Shown here: positions 1 to 8,488 of the stretch, piece after piece
Position numbering within the stretch: position 1 is the stretch's first letter
Layout: the number at the start of each line of letters is the position of its first letter
Origin: Bacteroides sp.
GTDB taxonomy: Bacteria > Bacteroidota > Bacteroidia > Bacteroidales > Bacteroidaceae
Assembly (NCBI GenBank): GCA_030151885.1
Contig: JASLCG010000124.1
Location: 1-19,526 of the forward strand
Reading direction: 5' to 3'
DNA: 19,526 nucleotides
Notes under the pieces: model-generated
Database searches by the model: none
Told to the model about the DNA's origin: nothing
What the model saw: only the letters and a program-made list of their open reading frames with translations
Program-made: the position numbers and the translations under genes

Positions 1-58
1 TCGAACCCAGGACCCCAACATTAAAAGTGTTGTGCTCTACCTACTGAGCTAGCGAATC
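1..58 (-). tRNA. tRNA-Lys (anticodon TTT), 3' end cut by window edge
   Basis: Read on the minus strand, the sequence begins with a 7-nt acceptor strand GATTCGC (58 to 52). A D-arm with GCTC/GAGC follows, then an anticodon stem CAACA/TGTTG around the loop CTTTTAA, which puts the anticodon TTT at 25-23. The T-arm starts CTGGG TTCGA and is cut at base 1, so the 3' half of the T-stem, the acceptor 3' strand and any CCA lie outside the window. It decodes AAA/AAG lysine codons. Identity is clear from the cloverleaf and anticodon; only the missing 3' end cannot be checked. Confidence 0.95.
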
Positions 59-84
59 AAACCTTTATTGCGGTTAAGCGTGTG

Positions 85-115
85 CAAAGGTACACTAATT
101 TTTAAAAGTACCAAA
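85..115 (-). promoter_or_regulatory. Promoter of tRNA-Lys, Bacteroidetes -33/-7 type
   Basis: On the minus strand TTTG (115 to 112) is followed after 19 bp by TACCTTTG (92 to 85). This fits the Bacteroidetes sigma-ABfr consensus TTTG-N19-21-TAnnTTTG in both boxes and spacing. It is the best complete match in the window. Transcription would start roughly 20 nt before the mature tRNA 5' end at 58. Confidence 0.8.
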
Positions 116-135
116 CGGAATCTCGTTTTTTTGAC

Positions 136-143
136 TATATTTG
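136..143 (+). promoter_or_regulatory. -7 box for ettA
   Basis: TATATTTG matches TAnnTTTG exactly and lies about 40 bp before the ettA ATG, giving an untranslated leader of about 35 nt. No clear TTTG sits 19-21 bp upstream, so the -33 element is weak or absent. The site is divergent from the tRNA-Lys promoter, whose -33 box lies only about 20 bp away. Confidence 0.55.
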
Positions 144-182
144 TGCATACAAAGCATTTAAAATACTTATATAAAAAACTTT

Positions 183-1871
183 ATGGCTGACGATAAAAAA
201 GTTATTTTTTCGATGGTTGGTGTTAGTAAAGCTTACCAACAAAACAAGTACGTCTTGAAAGACATTTATTTATCTTTCTTTTATGGCGCAAAAATTGGAA
301 TCATTGGTTTAAATGGTTCTGGTAAATCAACACTTTTAAAGATAATTGCCGGCTTAGAAAAATCATATCAAGGAGAAGTTGTTATTTCTCCAGGATACTC
401 TGTTGGTTACTTAGCTCAGGAACCTTATCTAGACGATAGTAAAACAGTTAAGGAAATCGTTATGGAAGGAGTGCAAGAAACTGTCGATGCACTTACTGAA
501 TATGAAGAGATAAATCAAAAATTTGCACTACCCGAGTATTATGAAGATCCAGAAAAGATGGATAAATTATTTACTCGCCAAGGAGAATTGCAAGATATCA
601 TTGATGCTACAGATGCGTGGAACTTAGATTCTAAATTGGAGCGAGCAATGGATGCTTTACGTTGTCCTGCCGAAGATGCTTCTGTTAAGAATCTATCTGG
701 AGGTGAGCGCCGTCGTGTAGCTTTATGTAGACTATTATTACAGAAACCTGATATTTTATTATTAGATGAGCCTACTAACCATTTAGATGCTGAATCTATT
801 GACTGGTTAGAGCAACACTTACAGAACTACGAAGGAACTGTGATTGCAGTTACTCACGACCGTTACTTCCTAGATCATGTTGCTGGTTGGATTCTTGAGT
901 TAGATAGAGGTGAAGGTATTCCATGGAAAGGTAATTATTCAAGCTGGTTAGATCAGAAAACTAAACGCCTTGAAATGGAAGAAAAAACAGAAAGTAAACG
1001 TCGTCGTACTCTTCAACGTGAGTTAGATTGGGTAAGAATGGCACCTAAGGCTAGACAAGCAAAAGGTAAAGCTCGTCTTAAATCTTACGACAGATTATTG
1101 AACGAAGATGTTAAAGAGAAAGAAGCTAAACTTGAAATCTTTATTCCTAATGGTCCACGTTTAGGTAATAAGGTTATTGAAGCTCAACATGTAGCTAAAG
1201 CTTATGGCGATAAACTGTTATTTGATGACTTGAATTTTGTATTGCCTCCTAATGGTATAGTTGGTGTTATTGGACCTAATGGTGCTGGTAAAACAACTTT
1301 ATTCCGTCTGATAATGGGATTAGAACAAGCAGATGCTGGTAATTTTGAAGTAGGTGAGACTGTAAAAGTAGCTTATGTAGATCAGCAGCATAAAGACATT
1401 GATCCAAATAAAACTGTTTATGAGGTTGTTTCTCAGGGAAATGAACTAATGCGTTTAGGAGGAAGAGATATTAACGCTCGTGCATACTTATCTCGCTTTA
1501 ACTTTGCAGGATCTGATCAAGAAAAAAAATGTAGTATGTTATCTGGTGGTGAAAGAAACCGTCTGCACTTAGCTATGGCGCTAAAAGAAGAGGGTAACGT
1601 ACTTCTTTTGGACGAGCCTACCAACGATATTGATGTAAACACACTTAGAGCTTTAGAAGAAGGGTTAGATGAGTTTGCTGGTTGTGCTGTAATTATATCT
1701 CACGACCGTTGGTTCTTAGATAGAATTTGTACACACATTTTGGCTTTTGAAGGAGATTCAAATGTATTCTATTTTGAAGGGTCATACTCTGAATATGAGG
1801 AGAATAAAATTAAACGTTTAGGTGATGTAGGTCCAAAACGTGTACGTTATAGAAAGTTGATGGAAGATTAA
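183..1871 (+). CDS. ettA: ABC-F translation factor EttA (energy-dependent translational throttle)
   Basis: This is a cytoplasmic ATPase with two ABC domains and no membrane segments, 562 aa (E. coli EttA is 555). Domain 1 has Walker A GLNGSGKST (42-50), signature LSGGE (171-175), Walker B LLLDEP with catalytic Glu196, and switch His225. Domain 2 has GPNGAGKTT (364-372), LSGGE (453-457), Glu478 and His508. Between them, about residues 242-325, lies the charged helical linker that in EttA contacts the P-site tRNA. It includes GIPWKGNYSSWL and KGKARL, which resemble EttA more than Uup or antibiotic-resistance ABC-Fs. In E. coli the protein binds the ribosomal E site and gates the first elongation steps according to ATP/ADP. 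All catalytic residues are intact. It is a single-gene unit between its own -7 box and the terminator at 1895. Residual uncertainty is only ortholog versus close ABC-F paralog. Confidence 0.93.
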   Translation: MADDKKVIFSMVGVSKAYQQNKYVLKDIYLSFFYGAKIGIIGLNGSGKSTLLKIIAGLEKSYQGEVVISPGYSVGYLAQEPYLDDSKTVKEIVMEGVQETVDALTEYEEINQKFALPEYYEDPEKMDKLFTRQGELQDIIDATDAWNLDSKLERAMDALRCPAEDASVKNLSGGERRRVALCRLLLQKPDILLLDEPTNHLDAESIDWLEQHLQNYEGTVIAVTHDRYFLDHVAGWILELDRGEGIPWKGNYSSWLDQKTKRLEMEEKTESKRRRTLQRELDWVRMAPKARQAKGKARLKSYDRLLNEDVKEKEAKLEIFIPNGPRLGNKVIEAQHVAKAYGDKLLFDDLNFVLPPNGIVGVIGPNGAGKTTLFRLIMGLEQADAGNFEVGETVKVAYVDQQHKDIDPNKTVYEVVSQGNELMRLGGRDINARAYLSRFNFAGSDQEKKCSMLSGGERNRLHLAMALKEEGNVLLLDEPTNDIDVNTLRALEEGLDEFAGCAVIISHDRWFLDRICTHILAFEGDSNVFYFEGSYSEYEENKIKRLGDVGPKRVRYRKLMED

Positions 1872-1894
1872 AGTATTTTCACAAAAATAAAAGT

Positions 1895-1923
1895 AAAAGA
1901 GAGCCTAATGGCTCTCTTTTTTT
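1895..1923 (+). terminator. Rho-independent terminator of ettA
   Basis: An 11-bp perfect stem (AAAAGAGAGCC paired with GGCTCTCTTTT) encloses a 4-nt loop TAAT and runs into further Ts. It begins 24 nt after the ettA stop. The A-tract on the left arm means it could also act in the reverse direction. Confidence 0.9.
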
Positions 1924-1999
1924 ATGCATTCACATAACCTTAACATTTTTGTATTAAAAAATGTAATATTATTATAACTATAATGAGCTAAACTTTGGT

Positions 2000-2007
2000 T
2001 ACATTTG
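2000..2007 (+). promoter_or_regulatory. -7 box for the TonB receptor/lipoprotein operon
   Basis: TACATTTG matches TAnnTTTG and lies 38 bp before the receptor ATG, implying a leader of about 34 nt. A TTTG at the expected -33 distance is not visible; that region is nearly pure A/T, which may indicate dependence on an activator or an alternative sigma factor (inference). Confidence 0.55.
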
Positions 2008-2045
2008 TATGAACAAACTATTTTTTGGTAAACATTATTTAATAA

Positions 2046-4793
2046 ATGACTAAAATTATGAAAAGAAGGTTATTACAGTTTCTTTTTCTAATGTGTTGTC
2101 TTATCTGTACAGCGGCTACAGCGGTTGCTCAAAGTACAGTAAAAGGACGAGTTTTAGATTCTGAAACCGGTGATCCACTTATTGGAGCCGCAATTCTAGT
2201 TCAAGGTACATCTCAAGGTTCTGTAACCGATATTGATGGATTCTTTGAGCAAAAAGTTCCAACTAACAAAACAATCGTAATTAGATATCTAGGCTATAAA
2301 GATATCAATAAAAAAATTACTAAATCAGGCTTAGTTAATCTAGGTGATATTAAAATGGATTTGGATGCTGTGGCATTAGCAGACGTAACAATTACATCTT
2401 CTATAGCTGTAGCAAGACAAACTCCCGTTGCACTCTCTTCTGTTGATCCAGTTTTTATTGAAGAAAAACTAGGAACACAAGAATTTCCTGAAATTTTGAA
2501 AGCAACTCCAGGTGTGTACGCTACTAAACAAGGTGGTGGTTTTGGAGACTCTAAAATTAACATGCGTGGTTTTACATCAGAAAACGTAGCTGTTATGGTG
2601 AACGGTGTCCCTATGAATGATATGGAGTGGGGTGGTGTTTACTGGTCTAACTGGGCTGGTCTTTCTGACGTAACTCGTAGTATGCAAACTCAACGTGGTT
2701 TAGGAGCTTCTAAAGTAGCTGCTCCATCAGTAGGAGGTTCAATTAATGTTATTACGCGTACAATTGATGCTAAAAAAGGAGGATCTGTAAGCTATGCAGT
2801 AGGAGATGCTGGCTATAATAAAATGTTATTTACAGTATCTACAGGTTTAACTGAAAGTGGCTGGGCATTAACACTACTTGGTGGTAAAACATGGGGAGAT
2901 GGTTATATTCAAGGAACAGAGTTTGAAGGGTATAATTACTTTATAAATTTAGCAAAGCGTATTAATGACAATCACCAATTATCATTTACTGCTTTTGGTG
3001 CTCCTCAGTGGCATAATCAGCGTAATAGAAATGATGGTTTGTCTATTGAAGGATGGCAAACAATTGGTAAAAAGTACATGGGCGAAGAAGATAAGTATAA
3101 ATATAACCCTACTTATGGATTTGGTATAAATGGTGAGCGTAAGACTTCTCAAAGAAATGAGTACCACAAGCCTCAAATCTCTTTAAATCACTTATGGCAA
3201 ATAGATAATAAATCTAGCTTAAGTACTGCTCTTTATGTGTCTATTGGTAAAGGTGGTGGATACGCTGGACAAGGTAATGGAAGTGATGAAAATAAAACAT
3301 CATATAGAAATATGTGGTATGGAACTTCAAGTGGTAAGGTTAATACACACTTCCGAAATCCTGATGGAACATTTGCATACGATCAAATTTACGATGTAAA
3401 CCAAGCTAGTGAAAATGGTTCTAAAATGGTGATGTCAAAATCTATAAACGAACACCAATGGTATGGTTTACTATCAACATATAATACAAAACTAGGTGAA
3501 AACTTTGACTTATATGCTGGTTTAGATTTACGTTATTATAAAGGAATTCATAAGAATAAAATCATAGACCTTTATGGTGGAGACTACTATCTTGATGAAA
3601 GCAGAAATAATGTTAAGGCAGACTTAAATCATGCTGCAGTATCTCCAGATTTTAAAAATGAAAAACTACAAGTTGGTGATGTCGTTTATCGTGATTATGA
3701 TGGATATGTTCACCAAGAAGGTGTATTTGGGCAAATAGAATATAATAAAGAAAAGATTTCTGCTTTTGTTGCAGGGTCTTTATCTAATACTGGTTATTGG
3801 AGATATGATCGTTTTTACTACGATAAAGACAATGCTAAATCACCTCATAAAGCGTTTTTAGGTGGTACAATTAAAGGAGGTTTAAACTATAACATTGATG
3901 ATGTACATAACGTATTCTTTAATGCAGGTTACATTAGTAGAGCTCCTTACTTCTCGGGTGGTGTATTCTTACAAAACCAAACAAGTAATGCGATGAATAG
4001 TGATCCTATTAATGAAAAAGTAATCTCTTTTGAATTAGGATATGGTTTTAATACTTCTGTCTTCTCAGCTAATGTAAACCTTTACAATACGCTTTGGAAA
4101 AATAAAACAATGGTTAGATCTTTAGTAATTGAAGGTCCTGATCGTGTTGAAATAGATCGTGCTACAATTAATATGTCAGGAGTTAATGCTCGTCACCAAG
4201 GTGTTGAAGTAGACTTTAAAGCAAAACCTCTTCGTTGGTTAGAGATTACAGGTATGTTCTCACTAGGTAACTGGAAATGGGTAAGTAATCCTAAAGGATA
4301 CTATTACAACTCACAAGGTCAGCCTTTAGCAGATATTAAGTCTGGAGCTTTAGCTTCTGCTCCTGGTGCTGACAATCATGTATGGAGTCAGTTAAACTTG
4401 AAAAATGTTAAAGTGGGTGGTTCAGCTCAAACAACTGCTGCTTTAGGTGCATCTGTTACCCCTATGAAAGGTTTACGATTAGGTGTAGATTACTTGTTTA
4501 TTGGTAGAAACTATGCAGACTGGAAGCTACAATCTAATAACCTAACTGCTAGCTCGGCTGTAGACTTCAGCTCTCCATGGAGAATTCCTGCTGCTCATGT
4601 GTTTGATTTAAACTCTAGCTATAAATTCAAAATTGGCGGTGTAAATGCTACAATTTCTGGTAACATCAATAACCTATTCGATCAAGAATACATTACAGAT
4701 GCTACTGATAATGGTGGTAATTGGGAATCTGCATACGGAATTTTCTACGGTTTCGGTCGTACTTATAACGTACGTCTTAAGTTGAACTTCTAA
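2046..4793 (+). CDS. TonB-dependent outer-membrane receptor with N-terminal carboxypeptidase-regulatory-like domain
   Basis: This 915-aa protein should form a TonB-gated outer-membrane beta-barrel. A signal peptide (basic MKRR, hydrophobic core, likely cleavage AVA|QS after residue 28) is followed by a carboxypeptidase-D regulatory-like domain (about 31-113; GRVLDSETGDPLIGAAI, TDIDGFF) typical of Bacteroidetes receptors. A plug domain spans about 125-237 (EILKATPGVYATKQGGGFGD, INMRGF, VNGVPMND, VGGSINVIT), and the rest is a barrel rich in alternating and aromatic residues ending in the usual aromatic Phe (VRLKLNF). ATG 2046 was kept; Met5 (2058) would give an equally good signal peptide. The lipoprotein gene starts 14 nt downstream, so the two are co-transcribed and probably form a receptor/surface-lipoprotein complex. 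The partner is not SusD-like and no sugar-utilisation gene is nearby, so the substrate cannot be named. Confidence 0.9.
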   Translation: MTKIMKRRLLQFLFLMCCLICTAATAVAQSTVKGRVLDSETGDPLIGAAILVQGTSQGSVTDIDGFFEQKVPTNKTIVIRYLGYKDINKKITKSGLVNLGDIKMDLDAVALADVTITSSIAVARQTPVALSSVDPVFIEEKLGTQEFPEILKATPGVYATKQGGGFGDSKINMRGFTSENVAVMVNGVPMNDMEWGGVYWSNWAGLSDVTRSMQTQRGLGASKVAAPSVGGSINVITRTIDAKKGGSVSYAVGDAGYNKMLFTVSTGLTESGWALTLLGGKTWGDGYIQGTEFEGYNYFINLAKRINDNHQLSFTAFGAPQWHNQRNRNDGLSIEGWQTIGKKYMGEEDKYKYNPTYGFGINGERKTSQRNEYHKPQISLNHLWQIDNKSSLSTALYVSIGKGGGYAGQGNGSDENKTSYRNMWYGTSSGKVNTHFRNPDGTFAYDQIYDVNQASENGSKMVMSKSINEHQWYGLLSTYNTKLGENFDLYAGLDLRYYKGIHKNKIIDLYGGDYYLDESRNNVKADLNHAAVSPDFKNEKLQVGDVVYRDYDGYVHQEGVFGQIEYNKEKISAFVAGSLSNTGYWRYDRFYYDKDNAKSPHKAFLGGTIKGGLNYNIDDVHNVFFNAGYISRAPYFSGGVFLQNQTSNAMNSDPINEKVISFELGYGFNTSVFSANVNLYNTLWKNKTMVRSLVIEGPDRVEIDRATINMSGVNARHQGVEVDFKAKPLRWLEITGMFSLGNWKWVSNPKGYYYNSQGQPLADIKSGALASAPGADNHVWSQLNLKNVKVGGSAQTTAALGASVTPMKGLRLGVDYLFIGRNYADWKLQSNNLTASSAVDFSSPWRIPAAHVFDLNSSYKFKIGGVNATISGNINNLFDQEYITDATDNGGNWESAYGIFYGFGRTYNVRLKLNF

Positions 4794-4807
4794 TTAATTA
4801 GGAATAT

Positions 4808-6796
4808 ATGAAAAAGAAGATATTAAGTCTGCTGGCTCTATCTACTCTACTTGTAGCTAGTTGTGACTATAATGATAAATATTTTAAAGAGTTAGATGAT
4901 ATGTCTAAACCTTCTGATATGAAAGGTGTAGAGTATACTTTAACTGACGCAGACTACGGAATTATTGCAGGGCTTCCAGCTAATAAAGAGTTGGCTAAAG
5001 CAATGGACATGAAAGGTGTTGTTGAGGACTCTGTGTATGTAAAAGCCTTAGCTGAGTTGAAGAATAAAAAAGAATTTGATGATTTAATCAAAGCTAAAGA
5101 GTTTATTCCAGCTTTTACTGCAAGTAAATGGGGGCATAAAGATGTGGGTACTGCTGTGAAAGTAACTTACAAAAATCAAATAGATCGTCCAGAAGTATTA
5201 GAGAAACTAAATGTAGCTAAAAAATACGTTGTTAGTTCAAACGATTATAAAACTGTTTGGGGAGATGACGTAGATGCAAAATTCTTTACCGAATCAAAAG
5301 CTCCAGATAAGTTTATTCCAAACTTCTTAGCAGAAGCTGCGACAGATGCTGAAGATGGAGATTTTTTTGTTGTTAACTATAAGTACTCAATTAATGAGCC
5401 TAATACAGGTGGCAACTCTGCTCCTAAAGTTTGGTTTGAAGAACGATTTGAAGAAGGCTTTAATCTGAATGATTCTGATTGGAAAATTATTCAAGAAAAA
5501 GGAGATAAAAAATGGGAAACTCGTACTTTTAACGATAACTCTTATGCTCAATTTTCTGCATATAAAACTACTGGAGAGCAAGTTAGCTATTTAGTTACAC
5601 CTACTGTTAAAGTAGAAAAGAATACAATCTTTACATTTGATGGAGCTTTTGGTAATTATAATGGAGCCGGTTTAACTATACATATTGCTGAAGCTAAAGA
5701 AGATGGTAATTACGCATGGAAAGACATAACATCATCTTTTAATATCGCAGTCCCTGAAAAAGGATATGGAGTTCTTGCTAATGCTGGAGAGTATGCTCTT
5801 AAAGATTTCATTGGTAAAAGCGTGGTCTTAGGTTTCAAATATACTGGAGCTGGCGATGGAATTACTACAACGGTTCAAATTGACAATGTGATTATTAGAG
5901 AAGCTTCTGCTGCAACCAGAGCTCTAGTTACTCGTGCTCCCTCTTCTGTTACTAGTATGACAGATGTTTATGTATATAATGGTGGTACTTGGAAAAAGGT
6001 TGAAGCTAAAGAAAATATCTATGTGCTTCAAGATTCTGACTATGATACATTAGGTTTTAAAGATTTCTCAAGCACAAGACCTTTTGAAGAGCCTTTAGCA
6101 AAACTGTTGAATCGTAAATTTGAATTTGCTAAAGAAGATGAAGTGAAAACTATTGTGTTTGCATACTATTTTGGTAAAGAAAATCCGAATAATTTATCGT
6201 ATCAATCAGCTCAATATAAATTCGATGGTAGCGTGTGGAACTTTATTCCTTATTACGTAGAAGCTACATCGCAATTTGTACGCTTTATTGATAATGAATG
6301 GAAGTTTGATCCAAGTATTTATCAAGTATTGGTTAAGAATGATGCAGCTTCTTCAGCATTCTGTCAGTCTATTACTGATTGGGTATGGGAAAATATTGAC
6401 CTGAAAGAGGGAAAAACTGAGGCAGACAAAAAAGCTAATAAAGCTTACGTAACAAGTTACGGAAATAATGATTATTATTTCGGTACATCTTCGTACCAAA
6501 ACAATGTAGATTTGCGTCTTTACAAGTATAGAGATCAACGTCCTGATGTATATGGAGATATGAGTGACGATGAAATTAAAAAGTTAATGATGGAAGAACG
6601 CTGGCCACAAGCATTTAAAATTGGTATTGAAGCAACTTATCCTGAGGTTGACTTAGATGAAGATATGGATACATTCTTTACTATAAACTTTAGTGTTTTT
6701 ACTGGTACTTCAGATTTAATATATGAAATAAAATATAAATTAGTATCTAAAGGAACAGTTGAATACATAGAAAATTCAGTAGTGCAAATTAAATAA
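4808..6796 (+). CDS. Surface lipoprotein with choice-of-anchor-J-like domain and three copies of a small repeated module
   Basis: This 662-aa lipoprotein has a lipobox LVAS|C with lipidated Cys19. The residues after the cysteine are rich in Asp/Glu, in the style of the Bacteroidetes lipoprotein export signal, so surface display is likely (inference). Residues about 208-366 resemble a choice-of-anchor J jelly-roll domain: FEERFEEGFN...DW, then a beta-rich stretch with QVSYLVTPTV and finally VQIDNVIIRE. A second pattern, Y-x-L/V-x-x-x-D-Y followed by FIP-x-F and a strand ending in V-x-Y-K-Y/N, occurs near 43-121 and 140-191, with a looser third copy near 405-454. No catalytic motif was recognised. 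It follows the TonB receptor by 14 nt and ends before a terminator, so it likely captures the receptor's ligand. It resembles lipoproteins annotated as choice-of-anchor J or DUF5017 in Bacteroides, but that assignment is from memory and needs a profile search. Confidence 0.8.
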   Translation: MKKKILSLLALSTLLVASCDYNDKYFKELDDMSKPSDMKGVEYTLTDADYGIIAGLPANKELAKAMDMKGVVEDSVYVKALAELKNKKEFDDLIKAKEFIPAFTASKWGHKDVGTAVKVTYKNQIDRPEVLEKLNVAKKYVVSSNDYKTVWGDDVDAKFFTESKAPDKFIPNFLAEAATDAEDGDFFVVNYKYSINEPNTGGNSAPKVWFEERFEEGFNLNDSDWKIIQEKGDKKWETRTFNDNSYAQFSAYKTTGEQVSYLVTPTVKVEKNTIFTFDGAFGNYNGAGLTIHIAEAKEDGNYAWKDITSSFNIAVPEKGYGVLANAGEYALKDFIGKSVVLGFKYTGAGDGITTTVQIDNVIIREASAATRALVTRAPSSVTSMTDVYVYNGGTWKKVEAKENIYVLQDSDYDTLGFKDFSSTRPFEEPLAKLLNRKFEFAKEDEVKTIVFAYYFGKENPNNLSYQSAQYKFDGSVWNFIPYYVEATSQFVRFIDNEWKFDPSIYQVLVKNDAASSAFCQSITDWVWENIDLKEGKTEADKKANKAYVTSYGNNDYYFGTSSYQNNVDLRLYKYRDQRPDVYGDMSDDEIKKLMMEERWPQAFKIGIEATYPEVDLDEDMDTFFTINFSVFTGTSDLIYEIKYKLVSKGTVEYIENSVVQIK

Positions 6797-6820
6797 CACT
6801 ACACAATTAAAATAAATTAA

Positions 6821-6855
6821 GGCAGATATCTTTTTGATAGGTATCTGCCTTTTTT
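6821..6855 (+). terminator. Terminator of the receptor/lipoprotein operon
   Basis: A 10-bp stem (GGCAGATATC with GGTATCTGCC, one G-T wobble) with a 9-nt loop is followed by six Ts. It starts 24 nt after the lipoprotein stop. Confidence 0.9.
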
Positions 6856-6910
6856 ATGCTTTTATGTTTAATAGTATAGGTTGAAATTAGTTCAAAACGC
6901 TATAAAAATG

Positions 6911-6918
6911 TACTTTTG
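6911..6918 (+). promoter_or_regulatory. -7 box for the C1B peptidase gene
   Basis: TACTTTTG matches TAnnTTTG and lies 33 bp before the ATG at 6952, giving a leader of about 29 nt. Its last three bases are the TTG at 6916, which would otherwise extend the reading frame upstream. That TTG therefore lies within the promoter and cannot be the start codon if this promoter is used. Confidence 0.65.
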
Positions 6919-6951
6919 TATATACGAACTAATTATACTAATATACATTTT

Positions 6952-8349
6952 ATGAAAAAAAGTATCTTAAGCCTAGCGTTGGCTACTGCTTTTCTGTTGC
7001 CAATCCAAGCTCAGAAAAGTAATGGAGGTATCACGCCAACGATGTTGAATAAAATTCAACAGAACTATAAAAACACATCAGAAGATAAAGCTATTCGCAA
7101 TGCTTTAAATGGAACAGGTATTCAAAAATTGGCACTGAATGCTGAGGCAGCTCCTGTCGATGGCAACTTCTCTATAAAAGTAAATTCTAAAGGAATAACT
7201 AATCAGTACTCTTCGGGCAGATGTTGGTTATTTACAGGTTTAAATGTGATGCGTGCTAAAGCTATTGCAAAGTATGATTTTGGCGCGTTTGAGTTCTCAG
7301 AGGTCTATCCTTTTTTTTGGGATCAGTTAGAGAAATCAAACCTTTTCCTGCAAGGTGTTATAGATACACGCAAAAAAGATATGAAAGACCAAACAGTAGA
7401 GTGGTTATTTAAAAACCCACTAAGCGATGGTGGTACGTTTGCTGGTGTAGGAGATATTGTTGCTAAATATGGACTTGTTCCGCAAGAAGTGATGCCCGAA
7501 ACAAATAGTAGTATGAATACGCGCGATATGGCACGCATCATTATACTTAAACTACGCGAATATGGTATTGAACTGCGAGGAATGAGTGCCAAAGGTGCTT
7601 CTGAAGCTAAATTAGAGAGCCGTAAAACAGAAATGTTAGGAACGATATATAGAATCCTAGCACTTAATTTAGGAACACCTCCTACTGAATTTACGTGGGT
7701 GCGTCCAAATGCAAAGGGAGAACGTATTGCAACAGAATCACACACACCAATGACTTTCCTAGATAAATATGGCGATAGAAATCTATTAGATAATTATGTG
7801 ATGTTGATGAACGACCCTAGTCGTGAATTCTACCAATGTTATGAAATTGACTACGACCGCCATCAATACGATGGTACTAACTGGACATACGTAAACCTAC
7901 CAATAGAAGATATAAAAGAGATGGCTATTACTTCAATGAAAGATAGCACTATGATGTATTTCTCTTGCGATGTAGGTAAGTTTATGGATGCACAAAAAGG
8001 AGTGCTAGATATTAATAATTACGATTATTCCTCTCTATTCGGAACTGATTTTAAAATGAATAAGAAAGAAAGAGTAGAGTCTTTTGCTAGTGGATCTTCG
8101 CATGCTATGACGCTAATGGCTGTAGATATGGATGAAAATGGTAAAACTACTAAGTGGATGGTCGAAAATAGCTGGGGTGCAGAGCACGGTTATAAAGGAC
8201 ACCTAATTATGACAGACGAGTGGTTTAATGAGTATATGTTCCGTCTTGTAGTAGAAAAGAAATATGTACCAAACAAGGTGTTGCAAATATTGAAGAAAAA
8301 ACCGATAAGACTTCCTGCTTGGGATCCAATGTTTATGCCTGAAAAATAA
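6952..8349 (+). CDS. Secreted C1B-family cysteine peptidase (bleomycin hydrolase / aminopeptidase C type)
   Basis: This is a papain-like peptidase of the PepC/bleomycin-hydrolase family, 465 aa from ATG 6952. That start gives a standard signal peptide (MKKS, hydrophobic core, IQA|QK after residue 20); an upstream TTG at 6916 falls inside the -7 box. The active site is complete: oxyanion-hole Gln85 and nucleophile Cys91 in NQYSSGRCW, His384 in SSHAMTLM, and Asn406 in ENSWG. Between them lies the large helical insertion typical of C1B enzymes. Most family members are cytoplasmic hexamers, whereas this one should reach the periplasm or outer membrane. The C-terminus carries the family's LPAWDPM motif but continues with FMPEK. 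In Gal6/bleomycin hydrolase the C-terminal arm sits in the active-site cleft and sets aminopeptidase specificity, so the altered tail may matter. It is preceded by a terminator and its own promoter, so it is a separate unit from the receptor pair. Confidence 0.88.
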   Translation: MKKSILSLALATAFLLPIQAQKSNGGITPTMLNKIQQNYKNTSEDKAIRNALNGTGIQKLALNAEAAPVDGNFSIKVNSKGITNQYSSGRCWLFTGLNVMRAKAIAKYDFGAFEFSEVYPFFWDQLEKSNLFLQGVIDTRKKDMKDQTVEWLFKNPLSDGGTFAGVGDIVAKYGLVPQEVMPETNSSMNTRDMARIIILKLREYGIELRGMSAKGASEAKLESRKTEMLGTIYRILALNLGTPPTEFTWVRPNAKGERIATESHTPMTFLDKYGDRNLLDNYVMLMNDPSREFYQCYEIDYDRHQYDGTNWTYVNLPIEDIKEMAITSMKDSTMMYFSCDVGKFMDAQKGVLDINNYDYSSLFGTDFKMNKKERVESFASGSSHAMTLMAVDMDENGKTTKWMVENSWGAEHGYKGHLIMTDEWFNEYMFRLVVEKKYVPNKVLQILKKKPIRLPAWDPMFMPEK

Positions 8350-8432
8350 AATATTAGCTCTATTTTGCTGTTGTTATGAAGTGTTTGTTTGTAAAATACA
8401 TTGGCATTTAAAGTAAAATAAAGAAGAGCTTT

Positions 8433-8463
8433 TTAATAAATAGATTGTAAATCTATTTATTAA
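8433..8463. repeat. Perfect 14-bp inverted repeat (hairpin) downstream of the peptidase gene
   Basis: Arms 8433-8446 and 8450-8463 are perfectly complementary around the 3-nt loop GTA. There is no T-run after the right arm on either strand, so it is not a standard intrinsic terminator. It could be an mRNA 3'-end stabiliser or a protein-binding palindrome; the sequence alone does not decide. Confidence 0.6.
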
Positions 8464-8488
8464 GTCAGAAAATATCGATTAAACCATG

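Noticed and set aside
2046..6796. A SusC/SusD polysaccharide utilisation locus
   Set aside because: The partner lipoprotein shows no SusD-like helical pattern and no carbohydrate enzymes or sensors are nearby.
6916..6951. N-terminal extension of the C1B peptidase from a TTG at 6916
   Set aside because: The TTG is part of the -7 box TACTTTTG, and starting at ATG 6952 gives a clean signal peptide.
7323..7745. 140-aa open frame on the minus strand within the peptidase gene
   Set aside because: It is antisense to a well-conserved coding region, has no recognisable domain and no promoter; a shadow frame.
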